Of a stretch of DNA of 58,004 bases, positions 50,110-58,004 are shown piece after piece. The first letter of the stretch is position 1; each line of letters opens with the position of its first letter. This DNA is from Pelagibacteraceae bacterium AG-325-C10. Its GTDB lineage: Bacteria > Pseudomonadota > Alphaproteobacteria > Pelagibacterales > Pelagibacteraceae. The stretch is taken from the NCBI GenBank assembly GCA_003282975.1, contig QBYD01000006.1:1-58004 (forward strand), given 5' to 3'. A program made the translations under genes and the position numbers. The notes beneath the pieces were generated by a model that searched no databases, was not told the DNA's origin, and worked only from the letters and a program-made list of their open reading frames with translations.

Positions 50110-50490
50110 TTAGATGTTTGTAAAAACACAGATCTTATTTCCATCTAGATCTCTTACATAAGAATAATATACTTTTGAACCCTCAGGTCTTTCACCAGGC
50201 GCCCCTTCACTTTTGCCGCCTAATTCAACTCCTAACTTATGAAACTTTTCAACAACATCTTTATGATCTGTAATAAAAGATATTTGTGTACCATTACCAA
50301 AATTTGCTTTGTTTCCATTAACTGGTTTTGTAATATAAAACTCAATATTTTCTGGATTATCCTTTGAAGCATATCCAGCATAATCCTTTGTAGTATCAAC
50401 TCTTTTAAGAGCCAACAATTCTAGCAAGGCATCATAAAAAGTAATTGATTTACCAAGATCGTTAGTTCCAACCATCACGTAACCAATCAT
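50110..50490 (-). CDS. VOC (glyoxalase/bleomycin-resistance) family protein
   Basis: A 126-aa vicinal-oxygen-chelate protein with paired beta-alpha-beta-beta-beta modules. It opens IGYVMVGTNDLGKSITFYDALLELL, and the second half closes YSYVRDLDGNKICVFT, where the metal Glu/His positions are weak. It could be a dioxygenase-like, glyoxalase-like or binding protein; the reaction is not predictable. It lies 1 bp downstream of the aldehyde dehydrogenase and 7 bp upstream of the homocysteine methyltransferase-family gene on the same strand. Confidence 0.82.
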   Translation of the reverse strand: MIGYVMVGTNDLGKSITFYDALLELLALKRVDTTKDYAGYASKDNPENIEFYITKPVNGNKANFGNGTQISFITDHKDVVEKFHKLGVELGGKSEGAPGERPEGSKVYYSYVRDLDGNKICVFTNI

Positions 50491-50491
50491 T

Positions 50492-51925
50492 TTATTCTTT
50501 CCAGTCTGTAACCGTTTTAACTTCTAAATATTCTTCTAAACCCCAAACTCCACCTTCACGACCGTTTCCAGATTGTTTAAATCCTCCAAAAGGTGTACCC
50601 GCATCAGGTCCAATTCCATTGACATAAATTATTCCAGCATTTAATTTTCTTGATACCCTTTTTGCTTTTTCTTTATCCTCTGTTTGAAGGTAATTCCCAA
50701 GACCATACTCTGTATCGTTTACAATTTTTATAGCCTCTTCTTCAGTTTCAAATGGAATAATGGATAATACCGGTCCAAATATTTCCTCTTTAGCAATTCT
50801 CATATCATTAGTTACATTTGTAAAAATTGTAGGCTTAATAAAATACCCTTTGTTCATTCCATTTGGTAATTCTGGACCTCCAGCTGCTAAAGTTGCGCCT
50901 TCGTCAATTCCACTTTGAATTAAATTTACAATTTTATCATATTGTGTTTTTGAAATTACTGGACCAATATGATCTCCTTTTTTAGATGCATGATCTACTT
51001 TAATTAAATTAGCTTCATCTGCTGCTTCTTTAATAGCTCGTTCATAGATAGATTTTTCAACTAGCATTCTTGTAGGAGCGTCACAAGATTGTCCTGAGTT
51101 ACTCATCACATTTCTTATGCCATCTCTAACTGCATTTGGATAAGAGTCTGCAAATACAATATTTCCACCCTTACCACCTAACTCTAAACAAACTCTTTTA
51201 ATAGTCTCTGCTGCATTTTTTGAAATAAGTCTTCCAGCACGTGTTGAACCAGTAAAGGAAACTAAATTAATATCTGGATGGCTAGAAATATCTGTTCCAA
51301 CACCAGCTCCATCACCATTTACTAAATTAAATACTCCTGGAGGAAATCCCGCTTCATCGATCATTTCAGCAAACAACATTGCTGATAATGGTGCTAATTC
51401 AGATGGTTTAAGTATCATTGTGCAACCAGTTGCAAAAGCAGGTACTACTTTTAAACCTATTTGATTAATTGGCCAATTCCAGGGAGTAATTAAACCACAA
51501 ACTCCAATTGGCTCATAACAAATGCGATTATTAGACTCTGGGCTAAATTTTTTATCAAATTCAAATTCTTTTAATCTTAAAATAAAATCTTCTATATGAG
51601 ATTGACCACTTGCAGTTTGAACATCTTTTGACCAATCTGCTGGTGCTCCCATTTCGAGTGAAATTGCATCAACCATTTCACTATATCTTTTTTTATAAAT
51701 ATTTAATAATTTTTCTAGTAGAGCAACTCTTTCCTCTTTTGAGCTTTCTTTCCAACTTTCAAAAGCTGCTTTTGCTGCACTAACAGCTGCATTAGTATCT
51801 TCTTTTGAACCTAAAGAAATTGTTGCAATAGAATCCTCAGTACAAGGATCAATTACATCCAAATCGTTAGGTTTACTGGGTGCAACCCATTTTCCATTGA
51901 TATAAAATTTTCTTTTATCTAACAT
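50492..51925 (-). CDS. NAD(P)-dependent aldehyde dehydrogenase
   Basis: A 477-aa ALDH superfamily enzyme with oxyanion Asn150 (TPWNWP), general base Glu248 (LELGGKGGN) and catalytic Cys281 (NSGQSCDAP). Family position by eye is close to broad-specificity ALDHs rather than CoA-acylating DddC/MmsA, because the PWNWP and GQSCDAPTR segments differ from the latter. It would oxidise an aldehyde from the surrounding pathway. The operon order after it is VOC, homocysteine methyltransferase-like, DddQ-like, beta-lactamase-like. Confidence 0.93.
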   Translation of the reverse strand: MLDKRKFYINGKWVAPSKPNDLDVIDPCTEDSIATISLGSKEDTNAAVSAAKAAFESWKESSKEERVALLEKLLNIYKKRYSEMVDAISLEMGAPADWSKDVQTASGQSHIEDFILRLKEFEFDKKFSPESNNRICYEPIGVCGLITPWNWPINQIGLKVVPAFATGCTMILKPSELAPLSAMLFAEMIDEAGFPPGVFNLVNGDGAGVGTDISSHPDINLVSFTGSTRAGRLISKNAAETIKRVCLELGGKGGNIVFADSYPNAVRDGIRNVMSNSGQSCDAPTRMLVEKSIYERAIKEAADEANLIKVDHASKKGDHIGPVISKTQYDKIVNLIQSGIDEGATLAAGGPELPNGMNKGYFIKPTIFTNVTNDMRIAKEEIFGPVLSIIPFETEEEAIKIVNDTEYGLGNYLQTEDKEKAKRVSRKLNAGIIYVNGIGPDAGTPFGGFKQSGNGREGGVWGLEEYLEVKTVTDWKE

Positions 51926-51949
51926 ATTTAACTCCTAACATATTTTAAT

Positions 51950-53092
51950 TTAACAAAACTCCTTAATAATTTTTTCTCTATGTTCATCAAGATCAGGAAT
52001 ATCTCCTCTAGTTTTTTCATCTTTATATGTTGACATTTTAATTGGATTTCCAGCTGATTTAAATTCACCAATAGTTTTATGAAATGAGCTAATAATCATA
52101 TTTCTCTCCTGAACCTGAGGATTTTCAACAGCTTGTTTTATATTGAAAATTGGCCCACAAGGAATTTTTAATTGTTCCATTTCCTTAACCCACTCATCAG
52201 TTTTTTTTAATGATAATTTTTCTTCTATTATCTTTTTTAGTTGATCAGCATTTTCACTCCTCAATGAATTTGTAGAAAACCTGTCGTCAGTCGAAATTTC
52301 TGGAATTTGCAAAACATCACATAAATTTTTGAATAATTTTTCATTACCTGCTGCTATAATAATGTAACTATCTTTTGTTTTAAATGCCTCAAATGGGGTA
52401 ATGGAAGGATGTCTTGATCCCATTGGTTCTGGTATTTCATTTTTTGCCAAGTATCTAGCTATTGCATTTTCTAATATAGCAATTTGGCAATCTAACATTG
52501 AAACATCAATAAACGTTCCTTTACCAGTTTTTTGTCTATCATATAAAGCTGCGTTGATGCCAATTGCTGTAAATAAACCTGCAGTTATATCTCCTATTGA
52601 TGTACCAACTCTTGTTGGTTCGGTGTTGGGTTGTCCAGTAACACTCATTAATCCACCCATGCCCTGTACAACCATGTCGTAAGCAGGCAATTCTTTGAGC
52701 GGTCCAGTTTGCCCAAAACCTGATGCTGATGCATAAATTAATTTAGGATATTTCTTATTAACTTCTTTCCAACCGTACCCCCATTTTTCTAATGTACCAG
52801 GTTTAAAATTTTCAACCAAGATATCTGCCTTTGCTAAAATTTTTTCAAATATTTTTTTATCATCATCATTTTTTAAATTTAGAGCTATACTTTCTTTGCC
52901 TCTGTTTAAGGACATAAAATAAGCAGAATAATTTTCTATAAAAGGTCCGAATTTTCTTGAGTCATCTCCTATTTCAGGTGCCTCAACTTTAATTACTCTT
53001 GCTCCAAGATCAGAAAGTATCATTGTACAGTACGGGCCAACTAATACTCTTGTTAAATCAACTACTAATAGGTTTTTTAAAGGACCGTCCAT
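51950..53092 (-). CDS. Class III (CaiB/BaiF) CoA-transferase
   Basis: A 380-aa single-domain family III CoA-transferase. VDLTRVLVGPYCTMILSDLGA and VEAPEIGDDSR open the fold. The catalytic Asp is in PAYDMVVQGMGGLMSVTG (about 143) and the family's glycine-rich SIGDITAGLFTAIGI follows. It activates a carboxylate by moving CoA from a donor thioester. DddD of DMSP metabolism contains two such domains, but this protein has one and no lyase evidence. It heads the leftward operon and is divergent from the TRAP transporter, whose imported acid it may activate. Confidence 0.92.
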   Translation of the reverse strand: MDGPLKNLLVVDLTRVLVGPYCTMILSDLGARVIKVEAPEIGDDSRKFGPFIENYSAYFMSLNRGKESIALNLKNDDDKKIFEKILAKADILVENFKPGTLEKWGYGWKEVNKKYPKLIYASASGFGQTGPLKELPAYDMVVQGMGGLMSVTGQPNTEPTRVGTSIGDITAGLFTAIGINAALYDRQKTGKGTFIDVSMLDCQIAILENAIARYLAKNEIPEPMGSRHPSITPFEAFKTKDSYIIIAAGNEKLFKNLCDVLQIPEISTDDRFSTNSLRSENADQLKKIIEEKLSLKKTDEWVKEMEQLKIPCGPIFNIKQAVENPQVQERNMIISSFHKTIGEFKSAGNPIKMSTYKDEKTRGDIPDLDEHREKIIKEFC

Positions 53093-53116
53093 AAAATTTA
53101 ATGTTATTATGCAGGC

Positions 53117-53145
53117 TTGACTCTTATCAACATCTTCATTTTAAT
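53117..53145 (+). promoter_or_regulatory. Promoter of the TRAP transporter operon
   Basis: TTGACT (53117-53122) and TTTAAT (53140-53145) with an ideal 17-bp spacer. Start near 53152 would give a ~28-nt leader containing GAGAGGAAA, the ribosome-binding site for the ATG at 53180. Confidence 0.55.
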
Positions 53146-53179
53146 GCACGAATTAAATAACAATTGAGAGGAAAAAATA

Positions 53180-54190
53180 ATGATTAAAAAATTATCTTTA
53201 TATTTTACTTCATTAGTTTTGGTGTTCACAATGATTGGCTCTGCTTATGCAGTTACTCTAAAAGCAAGTCACCAATGGCCAGGAACTCCAAGAGCTGATG
53301 GATCTTATGATCCACGTCATGAGATGGTACAAATTATAGCTGATGAAGTTAAAAAAGCTAATGTCGATATAGATATTAGAATTTATCCAGCAAAATCTTT
53401 ATACAAGCCAAAAGAACAGTGGAAACCAATGACTACTGGTCAATTAGATATTTCTGCTTTCCCGTTAGGATATGCTTCTAAATTTCATCCAGAATTTAGT
53501 GCTACTTTAATGCCAGGAACAGTTAAAAATCATGATCATGCATTGAGATTTAATAAATCTCCAATGATGACTGAGATTAAAAAAATAATTAATGATGCTG
53601 GTGTAGTTGTACTTTCTGATGCTTGGTTAGGAGGCGGTTTTGCTTCTAAAACTAAATGTATTAGAAACCCTAACGATGTAAAAGGTCAAGTGATGAGAGC
53701 TGCAGGTAAAGCGTTTAACCAAATGTTAGAAGCTGCAGGAGCTGGTATTCAAAGTATGCCATCTTCAGAAATTTATACTGGTCTTCAAACAGGTGTACTA
53801 ACAGGTGCAAATACAAGTTCGGGAAGTTTTGTAAGTTACAAAATTTACGAACAAGTAAAATGTGCAACACCTCCTGGAAATTTTGGTTTATGGTTTATGT
53901 ATGAGCCAATTCTAATGTCTAAAAAATCTTTTGATGCTCTGAGTTCTAAGCAACAAAGTGCTTTAATGGCAGCAGGAAAAGTAGCTGAACAATATATGAC
54001 TGAACAAGTAGCTAATCTTGATAAGAAATTTGAAGATGCTTATAAAGCTGCTGGTGTTGAGCTTGTATATATGAGTGCAGAAGATCATGCGGCATGGATT
54101 GAAATTGCCAAAAAATCATCTCATAAAGCATTTGCTGAGCAAGTACCAGGTGGTGCTAAGCTTATGGAAATGGCTTTAGCAGTTAAATAA
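53180..54190 (+). CDS. dctP: TRAP transporter substrate-binding protein (DctP family)
   Basis: Periplasmic binding protein (336 aa) with signal peptide ending GSAYA. The DctP pattern is seen in TLKASHQWPGTPRADGSYDP, RIYPAKSLYKPKEQW and the carboxylate-binding Arg in KGQVMRAAGKAFNQML (about 172). It captures an organic acid, possibly a hydroxy- or keto-acid or a sulfonated acid. It is first in an operon with dctQ and dctM. The divergent CoA-transferase and aldehyde dehydrogenase operon may metabolise the same acid. Confidence 0.93.
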   Translation: MIKKLSLYFTSLVLVFTMIGSAYAVTLKASHQWPGTPRADGSYDPRHEMVQIIADEVKKANVDIDIRIYPAKSLYKPKEQWKPMTTGQLDISAFPLGYASKFHPEFSATLMPGTVKNHDHALRFNKSPMMTEIKKIINDAGVVVLSDAWLGGGFASKTKCIRNPNDVKGQVMRAAGKAFNQMLEAAGAGIQSMPSSEIYTGLQTGVLTGANTSSGSFVSYKIYEQVKCATPPGNFGLWFMYEPILMSKKSFDALSSKQQSALMAAGKVAEQYMTEQVANLDKKFEDAYKAAGVELVYMSAEDHAAWIEIAKKSSHKAFAEQVPGGAKLMEMALAVK

Positions 54191-54204
54191 ATTAATATAT
54201 AAGG

Positions 54205-54236
54205 AACCCCTGTTTTTTTTAAACAGGGGTTTTTTT
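54205..54236 (+). terminator. Terminator-attenuator overlapping the dctQ ribosome-binding site
   Basis: AACCCCTGTTT (54205-54215), a 5-T loop, AAACAGGGGTT (54221-54231), then a T-run to 54236, directly before the dctQ ATG at 54237. It is a strong intrinsic terminator after dctP. The AGGGG in its 3' arm is the only Shine-Dalgarno-like sequence for dctQ, so the hairpin can lower both transcription and translation of dctQ. Confidence 0.8.
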
Positions 54237-54731
54237 ATGAAAAAAAATTATTATAAGCTTTGCAACATGATAGCCCAAGTATGTGGGGCTTTTGCTGTAA
54301 CAGCTTTACTTTTATCTATTTTGATAATTGTTGAATTAGTTTTTGAGAGATATTTTTTTCAAAGAGCAATAACTTGGCAAACTGAACTTGTAACAATGCT
54401 TTTAGTAGCCTCTACTTTTATTGGAAGTGCTTATGTTTTAAGTGAAAAGGCTCACGTTAGTATGGAATGGATTTATGATTTTTTGTCTAAAAAGAATATT
54501 TTAAGGCTTAAAATTTTTACATCATTTTTAAGTTTAATATTTTTTTTAATATTATTTTATTTTGGTTTCTTAATGGTAGAAGAGGCCTTTACTAAGAATT
54601 ATACGACTGGAACTGTATGGGATCCACCATTATGGGTACCATATTCTTCAATGATGATAGGAGCAGCATTAATGATCCTCCAGTATATAGCTGAAATAAT
54701 GAAACTAACTGATGAAAAGGATGGTGATTGA
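54237..54731 (+). CDS. dctQ: TRAP transporter small permease (DctQ family)
   Basis: Four-helix small membrane subunit (164 aa). Family features are the RAITWQTELVTMLLVASTFIGSAY stretch and AHVSMEWIYDFLS. It pairs with DctM to form the sodium-driven carrier. The ATG is immediately after the T-run of a terminator hairpin, and its TGA overlaps the ATG of dctM (ATGATGG). Confidence 0.92.
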   Translation: MKKNYYKLCNMIAQVCGAFAVTALLLSILIIVELVFERYFFQRAITWQTELVTMLLVASTFIGSAYVLSEKAHVSMEWIYDFLSKKNILRLKIFTSFLSLIFFLILFYFGFLMVEEAFTKNYTTGTVWDPPLWVPYSSMMIGAALMILQYIAEIMKLTDEKDGD

Positions 54732-56062
54732 TGGATCCTTTAATGATAGCTTTAATTGTTGCTGTTTTTACTTTGATAGTTCTATTTTCAGGAATTCCAA
54801 TTGCTTTTGGTTTAAGTTTTGTTTCTATAGTTCTGCTCGTATCGTTTGAAGGTTTTCAAATGTTAGATGTTTTTGCTGAAACATTTTATGCAGGATTAAA
54901 CTCTTTTGTTTTACTCTCTATACCTATGTTCATTTTGATGGGAATGGCAGTAGCTAATTCACCTGCAGGAAAAGATTTATATACAGGGTTGGATAGATGG
55001 CTTTGGAGAGTACCTGGTGGTTTAGTAATTTCAAATATAGGTGCGTGTTCAATTTTTGCTGCTTTAAGTGGGTCTAGTCCAGCTACATGTGCTGCTATTG
55101 GAACGATGGGTATTCCAGAGATGAGAAAAAGAGGTTACTCTGATCAGATAGCTACAGGCACAATTGCAGCTGGAGGTACATTAGGAGTGTTAATTCCACC
55201 TAGTATTGTTTTAATTGTTTATGGTATTGCAACTGGGACTTCAATTGGAAGATTATTTTTATGTGGTCTAGTTCCAGGTTTTATGTTGGCTGGAATGTTT
55301 GCTATTTGGGCATTAATTCATAGTTACTTTATTGATAAAGATGCTGCAAAGGCTTTAAGAAACAAAACACCACCTACTTTAAAAGAAAAACTAGAGGTAT
55401 TACCAAGAATACTTCCATTTTTAGCTATTATAGCTGGCGTCCTATACGTTTTATACGGAGGTGTTGCAACACCATCAGAGGCTTCAGGTGTTGGAGCATT
55501 TTTAGTTTTTGTACTAATTGCAGTTGTTTACAAAATTTATCAACCAAAAAAAATATGGAATATTGTTAAAGTTTCAATGAAAGAAAGTGTAATGATCATG
55601 TTTATCATTGCAGCCTCTTATCTGTTTGCATTTACGTTATCACAGCTTTATGTAACCCAGTCTTTAGCTCAGAGTATGGTAGAATTAAGCTCAAACAAAT
55701 GGGTTGTATTTATATTAATAAATATATTTCTTTTGATCGCTGGTTTCTTTTTACCCCCAGTTGCTGTCATTGTAATGACTTCAGCAATATTATTACCTGT
55801 TATAACAACTCTAGGATTTGACCCTTATTGGTTTGCAATTGTATTTACAATCAATATGGAAATAGGATTAATAACACCACCAGTTGGACTAAATCTTTAT
55901 ATTATTAAAGGAATTACCCCAGACGTAAGTCTTTCAGAAATTTTAAAAGGTTCCATACCATTTATGATTATAATGGCTTTGGCTATTTTAATATTATGTA
56001 TTTTTCCAGAAATAGTTACTTGGCTACCTGATAAAATAATGGGTAAACCTCTTGGATATTAA
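54728..56062 (+). CDS. dctM: TRAP transporter large permease (DctM family)
   Basis: Large membrane subunit (444 aa) with 12 or so helices and two elevator-type halves. Signatures are SGSSPATCAAIGTMGIPEMRKRGY and the mirrored GLITPPVGLNLY, which bear the sodium-site hairpins. LGVLIPPSIVLIVYGI is also typical. It completes the DctPQM importer. Its end overlaps the start of dusA by 11 bp. Confidence 0.95.
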   Translation: MMDPLMIALIVAVFTLIVLFSGIPIAFGLSFVSIVLLVSFEGFQMLDVFAETFYAGLNSFVLLSIPMFILMGMAVANSPAGKDLYTGLDRWLWRVPGGLVISNIGACSIFAALSGSSPATCAAIGTMGIPEMRKRGYSDQIATGTIAAGGTLGVLIPPSIVLIVYGIATGTSIGRLFLCGLVPGFMLAGMFAIWALIHSYFIDKDAAKALRNKTPPTLKEKLEVLPRILPFLAIIAGVLYVLYGGVATPSEASGVGAFLVFVLIAVVYKIYQPKKIWNIVKVSMKESVMIMFIIAASYLFAFTLSQLYVTQSLAQSMVELSSNKWVVFILINIFLLIAGFFLPPVAVIVMTSAILLPVITTLGFDPYWFAIVFTINMEIGLITPPVGLNLYIIKGITPDVSLSEILKGSIPFMIIMALAILILCIFPEIVTWLPDKIMGKPLGY

Positions 56063-57056
56063 TAATAAAATAAATAGAAAAGTTTCAGTTGCACCAATGA
56101 TGGATTGCACTGATAGGCATGATCGTTTTTTCTTAAGATTGATGAGCAAAAACGTATTGCTTTATACTGAGATGGTTGCAACAAAATCGGCAATACATGG
56201 TGATAGAAAAAAGATCTTGTCTTATAGCCCAGAGGAGAAACCTTTAGCATTACAAGTAGGAGGTTCTAATAAAGAGGAATTATCTGAAGTTGCAAAAATA
56301 GCTGAAGATATGGGTTATGATGAAATTAATATTAATTTAGGTTGCCCAAGTAAAAAAGTCCAAAAAAATAAATTTGGCGCATGTTTAATGAAAGAACCAG
56401 ATTTAGTTGCAGAGTGTATTAATGCAATGACTAATTCTTGCAAAATACCAGTGACTGCTAAAACACGAATTGGTTTTGATGACATGGAAGAATTTGATTA
56501 TTTAAATAACTTCATTCACAAAATGCGTGATGCAGGAGCAAAGACTTTTATTTTACATGCCAGGAAAGCTATGCTTACAGGATTATCTCCTAAACAAAAT
56601 TTGAATATTCCAAAATTAAATTACGATATGGTTTATGAAGTTAAGAAGAATAATCCAAAACTAGAAATTATAATTAATGGTGGAATTTCAAAAATTGATG
56701 AAATTAATGAGCATTTAAAAAATTGTGATGGAGTTATGATAGGTAGATCAATTTATCAAAATCCATATTCTTTAGTAGAAATAGAAAAAGAAATTTTTAA
56801 AACAAAAGATAATCCATCCAGAGAACAAGTTGCTGAACAACTATTAGAGTATTTAGATAGAGAAGTTAAATTAGGTACAAAAGTAAATCATATTATGAGA
56901 CATACTGTTGGTTTGTATCATGGACAAGTTGGGTCAAAAGATTGGAAGCGATATTTAAGTGATAATATGATGGCTAGAGACTCAGATTTTCAAAAAGCAA
57001 AACATATAATGACGATTGTCCAAAATAATGAAAAAGCTAATAAAGTAAATTCATAA
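56052..57056 (+). CDS. dusA: tRNA-dihydrouridine synthase A
   Basis: FMN-dependent tRNA uridine reductase (334 aa). SVAPMMDCTDRHDRFFLRL, ALQVGGSNKEEL, ININLGCPSKKVQKNKFGACLM (with the catalytic Cys in FGACLM) and HARKAMLTGLSPKQN are DusA-specific. It modifies the D-loop of tRNAs. No ATG is available before the APMMD motif. The TTG at 56052, inside the end of dctM, is the best start, although an ATT two codons on is possible. The next gene's ATG shares a base with its TAA. Confidence 0.95.
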   Translation: MDINNKINRKVSVAPMMDCTDRHDRFFLRLMSKNVLLYTEMVATKSAIHGDRKKILSYSPEEKPLALQVGGSNKEELSEVAKIAEDMGYDEININLGCPSKKVQKNKFGACLMKEPDLVAECINAMTNSCKIPVTAKTRIGFDDMEEFDYLNNFIHKMRDAGAKTFILHARKAMLTGLSPKQNLNIPKLNYDMVYEVKKNNPKLEIIINGGISKIDEINEHLKNCDGVMIGRSIYQNPYSLVEIEKEIFKTKDNPSREQVAEQLLEYLDREVKLGTKVNHIMRHTVGLYHGQVGSKDWKRYLSDNMMARDSDFQKAKHIMTIVQNNEKANKVNS

Positions 57057-57892
57057 TGGATAGCATTAGTATAAACGAAGTAATGTATTTATTAATAGTT
57101 TTGGCTGCTGCAGCAGCAGTTGCTGGTTTTATGGCAGGACTTTTGGGAGTTGGGGGCGGTATTATCATGGTACCTGCTTTGTATTATGCTTTTACTGTCT
57201 TAGGTTTTGATATCGTAACAAGAATGCATTTATCTGTAGGAACTTCATTGGCAATAATTATTCCAACTTCAATAATTTCTACAAAAACTCATATGGAATA
57301 TGATGCTGTAGATTTTAAAATGGTAAAATCATTTGGTATTTTTATTGTTTTGGGTGTTATTGCTGGAACATTTCTAGTGGTTAATTTGGAAACGCCTACT
57401 TTAATTTTATTTTTTTCAATTTTTGCATTTATGACAGGTTTGTTTTTTATCTTTTTAAGAGAGCAACTCGTTGAAAATCCAAAAAGAATATCTGATGCAG
57501 TAAAAAATATTTCTGGAATTCTAATAGGATTTATTTCTGTTCCACTAGGAATTGGTGGGGGTTCATTAATGGTACCTTTTATGAGAACAATTGGATATGA
57601 TATAAGAAAATCTATCGGTACTGCTGCAGCAACTGGATTTTTAATAGCGTTAAGTGGAACTATTACAATGATTATGGGTGGAAAAATTATAAATAATATA
57701 AATACACCCTATAGCCTTGGATATATAAATATATTAGGTTTTATTGTATTTGTTCCTGTGACAATGATTATGGCTAGAATTGGAGCTAAAGCTGTATATA
57801 AAATAAGCAAAAAGATATTAAGTAAGATTTTTGGAACATTTTTAATTATTGTATCTATTAGATCTTTTTTTGAATATTTAAGTTTAAATTAA
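57056..57892 (+). CDS. TSUP family permease (TauE/SafE, sulfite exporter-like)
   Basis: Inner-membrane permease (278 aa) with about eight helices in two repeats, each with the family's glycine-rich hairpin: GFMAGLLGVGGGIIMVPAL and GFISVPLGIGGGSLMVPFM. TSUP proteins move sulfite, sulfoacetate, thiosulfate or other anions. Taurine and sulfonate breakdown would release sulfite, so an export role fits the wider window. It directly follows dusA (TAATG), a neighbour without obvious functional link. Confidence 0.9.
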   Translation: MDSISINEVMYLLIVLAAAAAVAGFMAGLLGVGGGIIMVPALYYAFTVLGFDIVTRMHLSVGTSLAIIIPTSIISTKTHMEYDAVDFKMVKSFGIFIVLGVIAGTFLVVNLETPTLILFFSIFAFMTGLFFIFLREQLVENPKRISDAVKNISGILIGFISVPLGIGGGSLMVPFMRTIGYDIRKSIGTAAATGFLIALSGTITMIMGGKIINNINTPYSLGYINILGFIVFVPVTMIMARIGAKAVYKISKKILSKIFGTFLIIVSIRSFFEYLSLN

Positions 57893-57913
57893 AAAAATGT
57901 TAAAACCCAATTA

Positions 57914-58004
57914 TGTTTAATTTAAAAGAAATAATTTCCTCAATTGCAGATGTAGGTCAAAAACTATTTAAAAAGACTGATCTAAAAAAAGATGATTTAG
58001 AAAC
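57914..58004 (+). CDS. Partial gene, possible malonyl-CoA decarboxylase N-terminus
   Basis: An ATG at 57914 opens a frame that runs off the window, beginning MFNLKEIISSIADVGQKLF. The helix SIADVGQKLF followed by a charged segment resembles, from memory, the N-terminal helical domain of malonyl-CoA decarboxylases (..LADRGR.LL..). Only 30 residues are visible, so the call is tentative. If right, it would convert malonyl-CoA to acetyl-CoA. Confidence 0.4.

Noticed and set aside
51950-53092. DddD-type DMSP CoA-transferase/lyase
   Set aside because: DddD has two CoA-transferase domains and about 830 residues; this is a single-domain 380-aa protein with ordinary CaiB/BaiF features.

Overview
The window looks like a stretch of a Pelagibacterales (SAR11-type) alphaproteobacterial chromosome. 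Base composition is very AT-rich by eye. Genes are packed with 0-30 bp spacers, and neighbouring ORFs often share start and stop bases. The gene content is dominated by uptake and breakdown of marine osmolytes and organosulfur compounds: taurine, glycine betaine/DMSP-type compounds, polar amino acids and carboxylates. No close homologue could be checked, so the lineage is an inference from composition, packing and gene content.

Layout. 1-4.4 kb: end of a sugar/polyol-type ABC ATPase, then (- strand) a HisD-superfamily dehydrogenase most like sulfopropanediol dehydrogenases, a possible 29-aa membrane peptide and a phosphate acyltransferase, then an epoxide hydrolase. 4.4-6.5 kb: a BASS transporter, an internally duplicated winged-helix protein and a small membrane protein. 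6.5-16.4 kb: a taurine block. tauA-tauB-tauC-LDH2 run leftward; taurine:pyruvate aminotransferase, alanine dehydrogenase and a dimethylglycine/sarcosine-dehydrogenase-like flavoprotein run rightward. 16.4-19.4 kb: accessory DNA with a small membrane protein, a methyltransferase, and a ~1.8 kb insert bounded by a broken and an intact tRNA-Met copy. 19.4-21.6 kb: adenine phosphoribosyltransferase, an MTA/SAH-nucleosidase-like protein and a SpeD-SpeE fusion, forming a polyamine and MTA-salvage block.

21.6-29.7 kb: a polar amino acid ABC importer without its ATPase, a PhyH oxygenase, and envelope glycosyltransferase and transporter genes. 29.7-34.3 kb: a gamma-carbonic anhydrase-like protein, then an outer-membrane TPR/beta-barrel protein overlapping a FecR-domain secreted protein. 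This pair resembles a type XI (Slam-like) translocon with its cargo. A small DUF1330 protein and a secreted HExxH zincin follow. 34.3-37.6 kb: FMN-barrel protein, HIBADH-type dehydrogenase, MFS transporter and rpoZ. 37.6-42 kb: a glycine-betaine/proline-type ABC importer with a fused double permease and a perfect 23-bp palindrome between its divergent arms.

42-58 kb: EamA transporters, iron-type alcohol dehydrogenase, amidase, HpcH/HpaI aldolase and a beta-lactamase-fold protein. Next come a DddQ-like cupin DMSP lyase, a homocysteine methyltransferase-family protein with a Cys-to-His change at a zinc-ligand position, a VOC protein, an aldehyde dehydrogenase and a class III CoA-transferase. 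A complete TRAP transporter, dusA, a TSUP (TauE/SafE) permease and the first codons of a probable malonyl-CoA decarboxylase close the window.

The genes form several import-plus-catabolism modules. In the three operons where a substrate-binding protein gene comes first, it is followed by a hairpin before the membrane-component genes. The most novel-looking items are the Slam-like pair, the tRNA-bounded mini-island, the TauC with a large extracytoplasmic insert, the duplicated wHTH regulator, and the tiny or small membrane proteins.
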